64,000 nucleotides of DNA from assembly GCF_030436115.1 (NCBI RefSeq), contig NZ_CP129407.1, forward strand, positions 714,502 through 778,501, written 5' to 3'. The notes beneath the pieces are model-generated. The model was not told the DNA's origin and ran no database searches. It worked only from the letters and a program-made list of their open reading frames with translations. How positions within the stretch are numbered: position 1 is the first letter of the stretch; every line of letters starts with the position of its first letter. This DNA comes from Borrelia sp. P9F1. GTDB taxonomy: Bacteria; Spirochaetota; Spirochaetia; Borreliales; Borreliaceae. Both the position numbers and the translations under genes were made by a program. Of the stretch, positions 25,956-35,853 are shown in pieces.

Positions 25956-27965
25956 ATGGAAATTAGGAATATTGGGATTATGGCACATATTGATGCTGGG
26001 AAAACTACTACCACGGAAAGGATAATATATTACACTGGAAAAACTCATAAGATAGGCAATGTTGATTCTGGTAATACCATTACTGACTGGATGGCACAAG
26101 AGCAAGATAGGGGTATTACAATTAGTTCTGCTGCTATTACTTGTTATTGGAGGGACCATCAGATAAATATTATTGATACTCCTGGGCACGTTGATTTTAC
26201 GGCTGAGGTAGAGAGGTCTCTTCGTGTTCTTGATGGAGGGATTGTTATCTTTAGTGCTGTTGATGGTGTGCAGGCGCAGACGGAAACAGTATGGAAACAA
26301 GCGTCAAAATATGGCATTCCAAGACTTGCTTATATTAATAAAATGGACAGAGTAGGCGCTGATTTTTTAAAGGTTGTTGAGGATATAAAAAACAAATTTA
26401 ATGTTGTCCCAATAGTTTTGCAGATTCCAATTGGGAGTGAAAATAATTTTGAAGGCATGGTAGATATAATTCGAAATAAGGAATTGCGTTTTGAGCTTGA
26501 AGAGGGCAAGCCGTTTGTGATCGAGAGTAAGGTGCGCCGAGAGCTTGCAGAAGGTGTTAGAATTTTTAAAGAAAGGCTAATAGATTCTCTTAGTAATTTT
26601 AGTGAAAGGATTACTGAGCTTTTTCTTGAAAATCGTGAGATTGACGAATCTGTCATAGTAGAAGAGGTTAGAAAGAATACGATTAGTGGGTCTATTGTTC
26701 CCGTTTTGGTGGGAACTAGTCTTAAAAATATTGGAATAGAGCCTTTAATGGATGCCGTTGTGGATTATCTTCCGAGTCCTTTTGAGAAAAATTTTAATGC
26801 ATATTCTTTGAGGGAAGAGAAAGATATACTAATTGATTCTACTCGTGAGAAAGGATTATCGGCACTTGTCTTTAAAGTTCAGTATTTTAGTGCAATTGCT
26901 GCACATCTTTATTTTATTAGGGTGTATTCAGGAGAAATTAATTCTTCAAAAAAGATTATCAACGTTGCTAAGAATAAGGTTGAAAAGTTTACAAGAATTT
27001 TTAGGGTTTTTTCAAATAAGAATGAGCAGATTGATGAGGTGGTGGCAGGAGATATTGGAGCAGTTATTGGGCTCAAACATTCTGTAACGGGAGATACCCT
27101 TGTTGAGGAAGGGAATGAAATTTTACTTGAGCCTCCAATATTTCCAGAGCCAGTTGTATTGATATCTATTGAGCCAGAAAGAACATCTGATGATTCTAGA
27201 CTTAAGGAGGTGCTTGAAATAATAGCTAAGGAGGATCCCACTTTTAGCTATAGTGAGAGCAAGGAAACAGGGCAATTACTTATTACTGGAATGGGTGAAT
27301 TACATCTTGATATCATTATCACAAGAATTAGAGATGAGTTTAAACTCAATGTTTATGTGGGAAAACCTCAGGTAAGTTATAGGGAAAGTTTAAGTTTAAA
27401 GGTTGATGATGTATTTGAATTTAGTAATATTTTTGCAGGTAAAGAACTGAATTTAAAAATTGGTATGGTTATTACTCCTTTAGACAGGGGAGTGGGAAAC
27501 AAGATTGATTTCGAATGTGATGTTGAGCCTTTGTTTAGAACGGCAATAACTAAAGGGATTTTCTCTTCCTTTTCAAGTGGTGTTATTGGATATCCTATCA
27601 TAGACACAGGAGTTAAGATTACTTCGTTAACTTATGATAAAGGTAAGGTTAATGAATTTGCTATTGAGTCAATATCAGGACTTGCATTTCATGAACTTTT
27701 TAAAAAAGCTAGTCCTGTTAAGTTAGAACCTATAATGATTCTGGAAATTAGGATTCCCGTTGAATATACAGGAGATGTGGTCTCTACATTAAATTATGTT
27801 GGTGGAATTATTCATTCCATTAATAGTGTTGAGGATTGTGAGATAATAAAGGCCGAGGCAGCTTTTGAAAAACTTTTTGGATATACTTCTACTCTCAGGA
27901 GCTCTACTAAGGGAAGGGGGACCTTTACTATGGAATTTTCTTACTTTAGGGAGAAGTGGGATTGA
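25956..27965 (+). CDS. fusA2: Elongation factor G 2
   Basis: 669 residues from the ATG at 25956, chosen because GAGG lies five bases upstream and homologues begin [15 protein letters not shown]; an upstream GTG at 25941 would add five residues. GTPase motifs: [10 protein letters not shown] (about 10-19), DTPGHVDF (about 77-84) and NKMD (about 131-134). Domains II to V are all present and end normally. Borrelia has two EF-G genes; the other lies with the str ribosomal operon. In other bacteria with two EF-Gs, one form does translocation and the other ribosome recycling (EF-G2mt type); which applies here cannot be told by eye. Confidence 0.95.
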   Translation: MEIRNIGIMAHIDAGKTTTTERIIYYTGKTHKIGNVDSGNTITDWMAQEQDRGITISSAAITCYWRDHQINIIDTPGHVDFTAEVERSLRVLDGGIVIFSAVDGVQAQTETVWKQASKYGIPRLAYINKMDRVGADFLKVVEDIKNKFNVVPIVLQIPIGSENNFEGMVDIIRNKELRFELEEGKPFVIESKVRRELAEGVRIFKERLIDSLSNFSERITELFLENREIDESVIVEEVRKNTISGSIVPVLVGTSLKNIGIEPLMDAVVDYLPSPFEKNFNAYSLREEKDILIDSTREKGLSALVFKVQYFSAIAAHLYFIRVYSGEINSSKKIINVAKNKVEKFTRIFRVFSNKNEQIDEVVAGDIGAVIGLKHSVTGDTLVEEGNEILLEPPIFPEPVVLISIEPERTSDDSRLKEVLEIIAKEDPTFSYSESKETGQLLITGMGELHLDIIITRIRDEFKLNVYVGKPQVSYRESLSLKVDDVFEFSNIFAGKELNLKIGMVITPLDRGVGNKIDFECDVEPLFRTAITKGIFSSFSSGVIGYPIIDTGVKITSLTYDKGKVNEFAIESISGLAFHELFKKASPVKLEPIMILEIRIPVEYTGDVVSTLNYVGGIIHSINSVEDCEIIKAEAAFEKLFGYTSTLRSSTKGRGTFTMEFSYFREKWD

Positions 27966-28045
27966 TTATTGTTGAAAATGTTGTATCTATTAGGGTAAAA
28001 CATTTTATTTTTTATTAAAAGTAATCAATTAAGGAGCGTTTTAGT

Positions 28046-28354
28046 ATGTCAAGTAAGTCTTATTTTGATGGAGGCGTTTATGAATCAGTTTGTGTATATG
28101 TTGGTGCGGCCGTTATGACTTGTTGTACTCTTGGATTTTGTTTTCCTTGGGCCTATTGTATGGTGTGCAAGTTTCATGTTGATCACACTGTTATTGAAGG
28201 ACGTCGTTTGAAGTTTGAGGGAGATGGTGCAAATCTTTTGGGGCATTGGATCACCTGGTGGGTTTTTTGTGTTATTACTCTTGGGATTTATACTTTGTGG
28301 ATAGGAGTTAAGGTTGAAAAATGGAAAGTTGAACATACACGTTTTGTAGATTGA
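28046..28354 (+). CDS. Small membrane protein, DUF898-like
   Basis: 102 residues with two hydrophobic segments (about 13-36 and 68-88), each ending in a LGxxxPW- or LGIYTLW-like turn (CTLGFCFPWAYCMVCKF; VITLGIYTLWIGVKVEKW). This repeat resembles the duplicated unit of DUF898 (YjgN-like) membrane proteins. AAGGAG lies ten bases before the ATG. Possible promoter TTGAAA 27972-27977 and TAAAAC 27996-28001 (18 bp). It stands alone between fusA2 and the ROK regulator. Function unknown. Confidence 0.8.
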   Translation: MSSKSYFDGGVYESVCVYVGAAVMTCCTLGFCFPWAYCMVCKFHVDHTVIEGRRLKFEGDGANLLGHWITWWVFCVITLGIYTLWIGVKVEKWKVEHTRFVD

Positions 28355-28687
28355 TTTTTAATGGCAAAAATGTAGGTTTAGTTTTCCAATTTAGTTTTGG
28401 GTTCTATTGTTTAATGTATGTTCCGTGTACCTAAGTTAGGGTGTGCGGTTCGTGTTTGTTTTGCGTACTCGTTTTTATTTCTTGGAATACTAAGGCTTTA
28501 TGATTGATAGTGGGCTTTAGTGTTTAAGTATTTTGCCGCGGTTTTAATAAATTGATTAAAATATAATTTTATTCTTTAAAAAAAAGATTTTTTGTCTTTT
28601 AAGTTCTACTAGAATATTATGGTGATTTTTTGATATCATGTCTTATTATTAATATTTTTTTATTTTAAAAATAAAGGAGGTTATGTT
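28355..28687. other. 333-bp gap upstream of the ROK regulator gene
   Basis: No convincing gene is seen on either strand. The 3' half is very AT-rich, with a perfect TATAAT at 28562-28567 (no good -35 found) and an A-run/T-run pair near 28579-28600 that could form a weak hairpin. AAAGGAGG at 28673-28680 is the ribosome-binding site of the next gene. Confidence 0.5.
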
Positions 28688-29896
28688 ATGCAAGGTGAGA
28701 ACATGGTTTCAATCAGAGGTGGGAATAGGAAGAAAATACTCCTTAGCTTGAAGAATATGCAGTATTCGAGAACAGATTTAGCCCGTAGATTATCATTAAC
28801 GAATGCTGCTGTTACAATTCTTACTAATCAGATGATTAAGGAAAATATTTTAGTTGAAGTTGGGTCAAAGGAAACGGATATTAAGAAACACGGACGAAAA
28901 GAGATACTTCTTGATATCAACAAGGATTTTGCATATTCAATGGGAGTAATTATTTCGAGTAATTATTTTCAAATAGGAATTGCAAATCTTAAATGTGAGG
29001 TTTTAATAAGTGAAACTTATTCCTTCGAGCCCCCAGTTAGTGCTTATGAAATTTTGGAAAAAATTAAGGATCATATGATTGAGATTATATGGAAGCATAA
29101 TTTTTCAAGAGATAAGTTTATTGGATTAGGATTTAGTATTACTGGAATAATTAAGGATAAGGAATCTGGGATTGTTAATGATAGCCATGGAGCATGGGTT
29201 GAGAGGGATGTACCTGTTAAGGCTATACTGGAGGAATATTTTTCACTAACGGTGTATCTTGAGAGTTATGTTAAAAATCTTTCTCTTGCTGAATTTATGG
29301 GTAAGAGCGTGGATAATATCATGTTTTTTGATTACACAGATACTGCTGAGCTTTCCATTTGGGCTGAGGGCAATGTTTATTCTGGATTTAATAATAAATC
29401 TGGCATGGTTAGTCACATGGTTATTGACTATGGGGGTGAGAAAAATTGTCCCACTTGTGGAAATAAGGGGTGTGTTAATATGTTAATATCCAATTTTGCG
29501 CTCCAGCGTCTAATATCAAAAGAGTTTATGAATGGTGAGATTCCTGAGCTTTATGACAAGTATGAAGGTAGGCTTAAGAAGGTTACTATATATGATATTT
29601 TTTCTCTTCATGAAAAATATGAATTTGTGAGAAAAATAATGGAGGATACAATAAAGTATTTAGCGATAGTTATAATTAATATTCAAAGAATTCTTGATTT
29701 TAATTATTTGGTGCTTTATGGACAAAGTTTTAAACTTAAAAGTTTTTTTGACTTATTGAAAGAGGAAATAAAGAAGTTAAACAAAGAGAGTATTGTGTTA
29801 AAACTTAGTTCTCTTGATACGGAAGTGTCTGTTATTGGGCCTGCGTCTAGCGTTATTTTTAATAAGTTTTATTTAACAGGAGGAGATATTGATTAA
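28688..29896 (+). CDS. ROK-family transcriptional regulator
   Basis: 402 residues. An N-terminal winged helix-turn-helix lies at about 18-70 (YSRTDLARRLSLTNAAVTIL), followed by a sugar-kinase-like ROK domain. The ROK zinc motif is present as CPTCGNKGCVN (about 257-267), and GLGFSITGIIKDKESG near 154 is the phosphate/sugar region. Commonly annotated xylR (BB0693), but Borrelia is not known to use xylose; the effector is more likely another sugar or amino sugar such as a GlcNAc derivative. Strong ribosome-binding site AAAGGAGG. Target genes cannot be told from the window. Confidence 0.88.
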   Translation: MQGENMVSIRGGNRKKILLSLKNMQYSRTDLARRLSLTNAAVTILTNQMIKENILVEVGSKETDIKKHGRKEILLDINKDFAYSMGVIISSNYFQIGIANLKCEVLISETYSFEPPVSAYEILEKIKDHMIEIIWKHNFSRDKFIGLGFSITGIIKDKESGIVNDSHGAWVERDVPVKAILEEYFSLTVYLESYVKNLSLAEFMGKSVDNIMFFDYTDTAELSIWAEGNVYSGFNNKSGMVSHMVIDYGGEKNCPTCGNKGCVNMLISNFALQRLISKEFMNGEIPELYDKYEGRLKKVTIYDIFSLHEKYEFVRKIMEDTIKYLAIVIINIQRILDFNYLVLYGQSFKLKSFFDLLKEEIKKLNKESIVLKLSSLDTEVSVIGPASSVIFNKFYLTGGDID

Positions 29897-29954
29897 TGTT
29901 TTCTTTTTTTGTATCGTATACTCTGTAATATTTTGCAAATGAGGATAGTTTTTA

Positions 29955-31304
29955 GTGTTTGGTGAGCTGGGGGCAGGTTTTAGGAATTTTGTATCGTATA
30001 TCTCTGGAAAATCTGTGATAGGGGAGAGGAATATTGAGGAGTCAGTGTGCACTATTAAGGATGCTTTAGTTGATGCTGATGTCAATTTGAGAGTTGTAAG
30101 GCGTTTTGTTGGTGCTGTTGTGGAAGAGGCTAGGGGAATCAAGGTTTTAAGGGGTGTTGATCCTGGGTCTCAGTTTATTAAGATTGTTAATGATAAGCTT
30201 GTAAGTTTTTTGGGAGATAGACATTCTGAACTCGTTTTAAATCCTGTAAATAAACAGTCGTTTATTTTGATGGTTGGACTTCAGGGATCTGGTAAGACTA
30301 CAACTTGCGTGAAACTTGCGCTGCGACTTAAGAGAGATGGCAGGAAGGTTCTTCTTGTTGCTGGGGATACTTTTAGGGCGGCCGCAGGTGATCAATTAAA
30401 GATTTTGGGAAGTCAAATTGGTGTTTCTGTTTTTGAGATTGCTGGGGAGACGGATTCTGTTAGGGTTATTAGGGCAGCTGTTAAGTATGCCAAGTCGGAG
30501 CTTTTTGACACTATCATAGTAGATACTAGAGGGCGTCTTGAGGTGGAGGAATTATTATTAAGAGAAATCAAAGAGATTAAAGGGATGTTGACTCCTGTGG
30601 AGACGATATTGGTGGCGGATTCCATGACGGGTCAGGTTGCTGCAAATATTGCTAAGGAATTTAATGATAGGGTTGGAATTACGGGTGTGATTTTTACAAA
30701 ATTTGATTCTGATGCTAGGGGCGGGGCAGTTATGTCAATTAAGACTATTTGCGGGGTTCCTATTAAATTTGTGGGTGTTGGGGAAAGGCCGGAGGACCTT
30801 GATATTTTTTATCCGGATAGGATTGCTTCACGAATTCTTGGCATGGGAGATGTTGTTAGTCTTGTTGAGAAAGCCCAAACTGCTATAGATAAAGAAGAAG
30901 CTTTAAGGCTTGAAGAAAAGATCAGAAAAGTTGGATTTAATTTTGAAGACTATTTGAGTCAATTTAAATACGTGCGAGATATGGGTGGTGTTTCTAGTTT
31001 GATGGGAATGCTTCCGGGTGTTTCTTCTGAAGTGTTGAGTTCTAGAGTTAATGAGAGGGAACTTAAAAGAGAGGAGGCGATTATTTATTCCATGACTAGG
31101 AGAGAGAGATTGAATCCTGTTGTTTTAAACAATCCTTCGAGGAAGAGGAGAATAGCTTTGGGGAGTGGAACAACAGTTTTTGAAGTTAACAAGCTTATTA
31201 AAAAATTTAGTCAGACAACTTTGGCGATGAAAAAAATGAAAAATAAGAGCTTTCAAAATAAGATAGCATCTCTTTTGGGAGGAAAAGGAGGAGTGGTAAA
31301 TTGA
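29955..31304 (+). CDS. ffh: Signal recognition particle GTPase Ffh
   Basis: 449 residues. It binds 4.5S RNA and signal peptides and targets proteins to FtsY. N domain about 1-90; G domain with P-loop GLQGSGKTTT (about 106-115), TKFD and GVGERPEDL; Met-rich M domain about 300-449, with the RNA-binding RKRRIALGSGTTVFEVNKL. The G3 motif reads D190-T-R-G-R instead of the usual DTAGR, which is notable. GTG start with GAGG ten bases upstream. The TGA stop overlaps the TTG start of rpsP, so the ribosomal genes that follow are coupled to it. Confidence 0.95.
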   Translation: MFGELGAGFRNFVSYISGKSVIGERNIEESVCTIKDALVDADVNLRVVRRFVGAVVEEARGIKVLRGVDPGSQFIKIVNDKLVSFLGDRHSELVLNPVNKQSFILMVGLQGSGKTTTCVKLALRLKRDGRKVLLVAGDTFRAAAGDQLKILGSQIGVSVFEIAGETDSVRVIRAAVKYAKSELFDTIIVDTRGRLEVEELLLREIKEIKGMLTPVETILVADSMTGQVAANIAKEFNDRVGITGVIFTKFDSDARGGAVMSIKTICGVPIKFVGVGERPEDLDIFYPDRIASRILGMGDVVSLVEKAQTAIDKEEALRLEEKIRKVGFNFEDYLSQFKYVRDMGGVSSLMGMLPGVSSEVLSSRVNERELKREEAIIYSMTRRERLNPVVLNNPSRKRRIALGSGTTVFEVNKLIKKFSQTTLAMKKMKNKSFQNKIASLLGGKGGVVN

Positions 31305-31552
31305 GCGTTAGGATAAGATTGAAAAGGATGGGAGCAAAAAAAAGGCCTTATTATCGAATTGTAGTGATGAATTCTGCTTCGCCCAGAGATGGGCGGGCTA
31401 TTGAGGAGCTTGGGTATTATCATCCTGTTGAAAAGCAAAACCAGATTAAGATAAACGAAGATAGGTTTAAGGATTGGGTAAATAAGGGGGCTACTCCAAG
31501 TGATACAGTGAAGAAGCTTTTGAATAAAAATAGATTTAAGGTAGGAGGCTAG
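31301..31552 (+). CDS. rpsP: Ribosomal protein S16
   Basis: 83 residues, typical length (SVRIRLKRMGAKKRPYYRIVV is the conserved N-terminus). The start is TTG at 31301, overlapping the ffh stop (TTGA), with GGAGGAG upstream. Order ffh-rpsP-khpA-rimM-trmD-rplS is the widely conserved bacterial arrangement, and all genes are tightly packed here. Confidence 0.95.
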   Translation: MSVRIRLKRMGAKKRPYYRIVVMNSASPRDGRAIEELGYYHPVEKQNQIKINEDRFKDWVNKGATPSDTVKKLLNKNRFKVGG

Positions 31553-31562
31553 GAGGGCTTTG

Positions 31563-31811
31563 ATGAAAGAGTACGGTAATGAAATAGAACTTATAGAATT
31601 TGTGGTAAAATCTCTTGTGGATAAACGCGATGAAGTTAAGTTGAATGTGGTTGAGGGTGAGAAGTCAACTATTTTGGAGTTGAGGGTTTCTACAAGTGAT
31701 GTTGGAAAAATAATAGGAAGAAGGGGTCGCATTGCAAGGGCTATTAGGACATTGCTTAGTGCTTGTGCTGCAAAAACAAATAGGAGAGTTCAGTTAGAAA
31801 TTTTGGACTAG
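31563..31811 (+). CDS. khpA: KH-domain RNA-binding protein KhpA (YlqC)
   Basis: 82 residues from ATG 31563, five bases after AGGAGGG; an in-frame TTG at 31560 would add one residue. A single KH domain with the RNA-binding loop IIGRRGRIARAI (about 49-60; family GxxG). KhpA forms a complex with KhpB/Jag in several bacteria and affects cell size and RNA biology. It lies between rpsP and rimM as in most bacteria. Confidence 0.93.
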   Translation: MKEYGNEIELIEFVVKSLVDKRDEVKLNVVEGEKSTILELRVSTSDVGKIIGRRGRIARAIRTLLSACAAKTNRRVQLEILD

Positions 31812-31814
31812 TCT

Positions 31815-32315
31815 ATGTTTGTAAAGGGAGTGGTGGTGTCTTCTTATGGGGTTAATGGGTATGCTAAGGTTAGGAGTGTGTCCAATGGTTTTGAGGAATT
31901 TTTAGGCTTAAAGGGAAATAAGGTGGTTTTAAGGAAGGATCGCTGTTCTTCGATTGAGGTTAAGGTTGAAAATGTATCTTTAGTTAATGGTGTGTTGTTG
32001 TTAAAGTTTGAGGAACTTAATTCTCCTGAGAGTATTAAGGACTTGGTTGGTTTTGAGCTGTGGGTGAGTGATGATTTTGCGGCCCAGTTGGAAGAGGGTG
32101 AGTATTATTTTGGGGAGCTTGTTGGTTATGGTATCGTTAACGACGGAAAGAGATTGGGGGTTGTTGTTTCCTTTTTAGAATGCGGAAATTGTGTTCTTCT
32201 TGAAGTTAAAGTCGGAGATAGATTGTTTTTTATTCCCTTCTTAGAGGTTTATCTTGGTAAGATTGATACAAAGTTGAGGATTATTGAGCTTAAAATGTTA
32301 GAGCTTTTAAGATGA
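31815..32315 (+). CDS. rimM: 16S rRNA processing protein RimM
   Basis: 166 residues. It assists maturation of the 30S head. Two beta-barrel domains are expected: the N-terminal RimM domain (VKGVVVSSYGVNGYAKVRS, about 3-80) and a C-terminal PRC-like barrel with YYFGELVGYGIVND (about 97-110). ATG start 3 nt after the khpA stop; the end overlaps trmD by 4 nt (ATGA). Confidence 0.92.
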   Translation: MFVKGVVVSSYGVNGYAKVRSVSNGFEEFLGLKGNKVVLRKDRCSSIEVKVENVSLVNGVLLLKFEELNSPESIKDLVGFELWVSDDFAAQLEEGEYYFGELVGYGIVNDGKRLGVVVSFLECGNCVLLEVKVGDRLFFIPFLEVYLGKIDTKLRIIELKMLELLR

Positions 32316-33037
32316 GGATTACTATTCTTTCTTTGTTTCCGTCAATAATTGCTCCATTTTTTGAGAATTCGATAATGAAGAAGGTTGTGGATAGGGGTAT
32401 TGTGAGTTATGAGCTCATTTCTATTCGTGATTTTTCTAATAATAAACATAGAAGATGTGATGATGTGTCTTATGGCGGTGGAGCGGGGATGGTTTTAAAG
32501 GCTCAGCCTGTGTCAGATGCGCTTGATTATGTGAATTCAAAAGAAAAAACTACAATATTTTTAAGTCCGTCTGGCCTGAAGTACGATCAGAAATTAGCTT
32601 ATGACTTGTCAAGAGAAAAGGAACTTGTTATAATCTGTGGGAGGTACGAGGGGCTCGATCAACGTGTGGTTGATTTATATGTTGATCTTGAGATTTCGGT
32701 TGGGGATTATGTGCTTTCTTCGGGTGAAGTCGCTGCTCTTGTTTTAGTAGATAGTATATATAGATTATTGGATGGCGTGATAAGTCCAGAATCCTTGCTC
32801 GAGGAATCTTTTAGTGGCAGATGTGGCTTGCTTGAGTATCCTCATTATACTAGGCCTTGTGAATTTAGGGGGCTGAGAGTACCTGGTGTGCTTCTTTCGG
32901 GGCATCACGAGAAAGTAAGGAAATGGAGGTTTGATAGAGCTGTCGAGAAAACAAGAAAGAATCGGTACGATTTGTACCTTAGGTATTTAGAAATTAAGGG
33001 AGAAGGTGATGGATTTAATAGGACAGATTGGTGCTAA
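32312..33037 (+). CDS. trmD: tRNA (guanine-N1)-methyltransferase TrmD
   Basis: 241 residues, full length. It methylates G37 of tRNAs reading CUN, CCN and CGG. SPOUT-fold knot motifs are visible: [12 protein letters not shown] (about 110-121), [13 protein letters not shown] (about 128-140), and the substrate-binding [15 protein letters not shown] near 176-190. The C-terminus runs 29 nt into rplS, so the two overlap. Confidence 0.96.
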   Translation: MRITILSLFPSIIAPFFENSIMKKVVDRGIVSYELISIRDFSNNKHRRCDDVSYGGGAGMVLKAQPVSDALDYVNSKEKTTIFLSPSGLKYDQKLAYDLSREKELVIICGRYEGLDQRVVDLYVDLEISVGDYVLSSGEVAALVLVDSIYRLLDGVISPESLLEESFSGRCGLLEYPHYTRPCEFRGLRVPGVLLSGHHEKVRKWRFDRAVEKTRKNRYDLYLRYLEIKGEGDGFNRTDWC

Positions 33038-33392
33038 AGGAAGGAGAACGGAAGTTTTTGAATTTAGGGTAGGGGATACTGTGCGTGTTAGTTATAGGGT
33101 TATTGAAGGAAGTGGCGAGAGAACACAAAATTTTGAAGGTCTTGTAATTTCTATTCAAAATAAAGGCATTGGTCAGACTTTTTTAGTTAGAAAGATTTCT
33201 TCGGGAATTGGAGTTGAGAAGGTGTTTCCGATGCATTCTCCTGTTTTGGAGAAGGTTCAAGTTTTAAAGCGAGGTAAGGTAAGGAGAGCCAAACTTTACT
33301 ATATGAGGGGCAGACTTGGTAAGTCTGCTATGAAGGTTAAGGAGCGTGTTCATGTTAAGCGCACAAATAATACAAATACTTCTCAAAATTAG
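33009..33392 (+). CDS. rplS: Ribosomal protein L19
   Basis: 127 residues from ATG 33009 (GGGAG five bases upstream; GTG at 33006 would add one residue). Conserved L19 sequence: [20 protein letters not shown], then [17 protein letters not shown] and [35 protein letters not shown]. The start lies within the 3' end of trmD. The last 20 or so residues ([12 protein letters not shown]) form a short tail beyond the usual end. Confidence 0.96.
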   Translation: MDLIGQIGAKGRRTEVFEFRVGDTVRVSYRVIEGSGERTQNFEGLVISIQNKGIGQTFLVRKISSGIGVEKVFPMHSPVLEKVQVLKRGKVRRAKLYYMRGRLGKSAMKVKERVHVKRTNNTNTSQN

Positions 33393-33575
33393 TGAAGAAG
33401 ATTGTTGGCTTTTGGCTTAGCTACGGTCGGGTTTTAGTATAAGTGAGGAGAATGGGGTGTGTTGGAGGTTTTAAGATGTCGAGGGTTTGGGTGTTTAAGT
33501 GATAAGGGGAAGGTGGTAAGCTTGTCCTAGTGTGGCGAGTGCTTTATTTTACTGTTTTGGCTTAGGAGATAATGG
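33393..33575. other. Gap between rplS and the zinc-motif gene
   Basis: 183 bp, G/T-rich. No clear terminator or promoter. A 16-codon frame, ATG 33452 to TGA 33502, follows GTGAGGAG; it is probably chance. AGGAG at 33564-33568 serves the next gene. Confidence 0.4.
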
Positions 33576-34118
33576 TTGAGATCTGAACAGGGCGAGGGGA
33601 GTCGAGGTGATATTCAAAAGACTAGTAGAGCTTTTTATTGGAAGAAGGGAAAGTCAGGTTCTGATTTTAAGAAACAAAAGAACGGTTCTTTCGTTTCCAG
33701 TAGCAAGTCTGTCAGTCCTCATCATCTCAACAGTACAGGGGGAGGCCATAGGGTTAACAAACCAAAAGAATCTGACAGAGAGTTTAGGCCAAGGATTGTT
33801 GATAAAAGCACCTGTCCTATGTGTGGTAAGCAAATTAAAGACATTGCTTCTTGCATGTCTATGAAGTTTGATAACGAAGATAAGCCTATACATTTTGATT
33901 GTGCTGTCAGTAAGATAAGGATGGAGAATAATCTTTTAAAAGAGGAAGATTTGGTGTACGGGGGAGTTGGTAAATTTTTTGTTGTAAACAGGCTTATTAG
34001 GGGGAGTAATTTGTCTTTTAAAATAATCAGAGAAATTGATTTTGAAAACTTGGAAGGGCGACCTGTTTGGCGCAAAAAGATTCTTGAGGGCATGAATAGG
34101 GGATTTAGATTTTATTGA
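33576..34118 (+). CDS. Unknown protein with a CxxC zinc motif
   Basis: 180 residues if the TTG at 33576 is the start, which has AGGAG seven bases upstream. An ATG at 33572 in another frame stops after four codons. The first 70 residues are Ser/Lys/Gly-rich and probably disordered. A compact C-terminal part begins with [15 protein letters not shown] (about 77-91), then HFDCA, suggesting zinc binding by three or four Cys/His, and continues with GKFFVVNRL and [16 protein letters not shown] do not recognise the family. Its stop touches the coaD gene, so it is in the same transcription unit. By position, BB0700/BB0701 region. Confidence 0.7.
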   Translation: MRSEQGEGSRGDIQKTSRAFYWKKGKSGSDFKKQKNGSFVSSSKSVSPHHLNSTGGGHRVNKPKESDREFRPRIVDKSTCPMCGKQIKDIASCMSMKFDNEDKPIHFDCAVSKIRMENNLLKEEDLVYGGVGKFFVVNRLIRGSNLSFKIIREIDFENLEGRPVWRKKILEGMNRGFRFY

Positions 34119-34120
34119 TC

Positions 34121-34618
34121 ATGAGGATAGCGGTGTTTCCTGGTTCGTTTGATCCTATTACTTGGGGACATATTGAGTTAGTCAAGCGGGCATCTTCTAT
34201 TTTTGATAAGGTTATTGTTCTTGTTGCTAAAAATAGTAGTAAAAGTTATTTGCTGAGCGGATCTGAGAGGTATGAACTTACCTGTGAGGTTATAAGGTCT
34301 TTATCTCTTTCAGAAGTATTTGTGGATAGACATGACGGATTGGTTGTCGATTATGCTTTAAGCCATAATGTTGGTTTTATTGTAAGGGGTGTGAGGGCTT
34401 TTCATGATTTTGAATGTGAATTTGAGAGGTATGTTATCAACAGTGAACTTAGTTCTGCGGTGGATACAGTTTTTTTGCCAAGTAGCGCTAGGTATTTGTT
34501 TATAAGGTCAGATTTCGTTAAAGAATTAATGGAAAATAAGAATTTTGATCTTACGAGTTTTATTCCTGAATTAGTACAAAATAAGTTGAAATCTAAGTTT
34601 ATTGACAAATGGGCTTGA
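34121..34618 (+). CDS. coaD: Phosphopantetheine adenylyltransferase CoaD
   Basis: 165 residues from ATG 34121; an in-frame TTG at 34115 would add two residues and overlaps the previous stop. It makes dephospho-CoA from 4'-phosphopantetheine and ATP. The nucleotidyltransferase motif is [11 protein letters not shown] (6-16; the family TxGH) and the C-terminal [15 protein letters not shown] stands for the ISSTxVRE element. [15 protein letters not shown] near 87-101 is typical. Old name kdtB. The ribosome-binding site is poor, so coupling to the previous gene is likely. Confidence 0.94.
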   Translation: MRIAVFPGSFDPITWGHIELVKRASSIFDKVIVLVAKNSSKSYLLSGSERYELTCEVIRSLSLSEVFVDRHDGLVVDYALSHNVGFIVRGVRAFHDFECEFERYVINSELSSAVDTVFLPSSARYLFIRSDFVKELMENKNFDLTSFIPELVQNKLKSKFIDKWA

Positions 34619-34668
34619 TAATATATATATTATTAAGATAAGCTTGTTGTTTGTAAGGAGACAAGGAA

Positions 34669-34851
34669 ATGGCTGTTCCTAAATTTAAGCCTTCGAAGTC
34701 CAGAAGTAGGACGAGGCGTAGTGTGAATATGAGAAAGAGAGTGCCACAACTGCAAGAATGTTCAAACTGTGGTAACCTTGGGATGAGGCATAGACTTTGC
34801 TCGAAGTGTGGTTATTACAGGAATAATCAGTACTTAGAATTGGGTTTGTAG
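34669..34851 (+). CDS. rpmF: Ribosomal protein L32
   Basis: 60 residues, typical (AVPKFKPSKSRSRTRRS start). A four-cysteine zinc site is retained: CSNCGNLGMRHRLCSKCG. AAGGAG lies ahead of the ATG. It precedes acpP, the common rpmF-(fatty acid) order; no plsX or fab genes are present, consistent with Borrelia lacking fatty-acid synthesis. Confidence 0.95.
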   Translation: MAVPKFKPSKSRSRTRRSVNMRKRVPQLQECSNCGNLGMRHRLCSKCGYYRNNQYLELGL

Positions 34852-34873
34852 GTAGGGCGAGGGTTGTACATTT

Positions 34874-35116
34874 ATGGAACAAGGTGAAATCTTTAAGAAG
34901 ATTAGGTCTATTATATCTGAGCAACTTGATAAGAGAGAGGACGAGGTTACCATGGAGTCTAGGTTTGTTGAGGATCTTGGGGCAGATAGTCTTGATATTT
35001 ATGAACTTTTATATTTACTGGAGGAGGCATTTGATGATAAGATTCCGGAAAATGAAGCTAGTGAATTTGAGACGGTAGGTGATGTTGTTACCTTTATTGA
35101 GAAGAGGAAGGATTGA
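34874..35116 (+). CDS. acpP: Acyl carrier protein
   Basis: 80 residues, strongly acidic. The 4'-phosphopantetheine attachment site is S39 in [13 protein letters not shown]. Borrelia does not make fatty acids, so ACP here may serve another process; in other bacteria it binds partners such as SpoT or MukB. It sits between rpmF and rnc, as in many bacteria. ATG chosen from its conserved N-terminus. Confidence 0.95.
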   Translation: MEQGEIFKKIRSIISEQLDKREDEVTMESRFVEDLGADSLDIYELLYLLEEAFDDKIPENEASEFETVGDVVTFIEKRKD

Positions 35117-35136
35117 GATAAAGGGGTTCTGTTGAG

Positions 35137-35853
35137 ATGAATTTTGAGGAGGGACGAAAGGAGCAGTTAGATAAGTTTCTGATGAGTTTACATATTGGCT
35201 TTGGTGATTTGGGTCTTTTGAATACGGCTTTAAGTCATTCGTCATATGCTAATGAGTTAGATCAGAAGTCTATCAATAATGAGAGACTGGAGTTTTTAGG
35301 AGATTCTGTTCTCAACCTTGTTATTACAGATTATTTGTATAGATTGTATCCTGATAAGAGTGAGGGGGAGCTCAGTAAGGCCAGGTCTTATATTGTTAGT
35401 GAAGATTCTCTTTCTAGTATAGCTAGGGAGCTTGATCTTGGAAATTATCTTTTGCTTGGTAGGGGGGAGGAGAGCAATGATGGGCGGAATAAGAAGGGCA
35501 TCCTTGCTGATGCTATTGAAGCTTTTGTTGGCGCTCTTTATCTTGATGGTGGATTCTCAAAAGCTTCGGTTTTTGTGATAGAGCTTTTTGATGTTCATAT
35601 AAGATTGATGTTTAATCGTGGAGATTTTAAGGACTATAAGAGTCTTCTTCAAGAATATGTTCAAAAGAAATATAAAATCTCACCAAGTTATAAGTTAGCA
35701 AAGGAGATAGGACCAGACCATAGTAAGACTTTTTGCGTGGAACTCTATGTCGATGATAAGTTTATATCAAATGGCAAAGGAAGATCAAAAAAGGAAGCTG
35801 AGATGAGAGCCGCTGAGATGGCACTTAAGAATGTTGATAGTATTGATCTTTAA
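35137..35853 (+). CDS. rnc: Ribonuclease III
   Basis: 238 residues. It cleaves double-stranded RNA, including rRNA precursors. The catalytic signature [14 protein letters not shown] (47-60) is intact, with the second acidic cluster [15 protein letters not shown] near 125-139. A dsRNA-binding domain occupies about 165-235 ([34 protein letters not shown]). The ATG has GTTGAG upstream and is 20 nt after acpP. Its 3' end overlaps the convergent pcnA gene by 29 bp. Confidence 0.96.
   Translation: MNFEEGRKEQLDKFLMSLHIGFGDLGLLNTALSHSSYANELDQKSINNERLEFLGDSVLNLVITDYLYRLYPDKSEGELSKARSYIVSEDSLSSIARELDLGNYLLLGRGEESNDGRNKKGILADAIEAFVGALYLDGGFSKASVFVIELFDVHIRLMFNRGDFKDYKSLLQEYVQKKYKISPSYKLAKEIGPDHSKTFCVELYVDDKFISNGKGRSKKEAEMRAAEMALKNVDSIDL

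Noticed and set aside
28688-29896. ROK gene as a xylose repressor
   Set aside because: The domain supports a ROK regulator, but no xylose genes are nearby and Borrelia is not known to use xylose; the name is inherited annotation.
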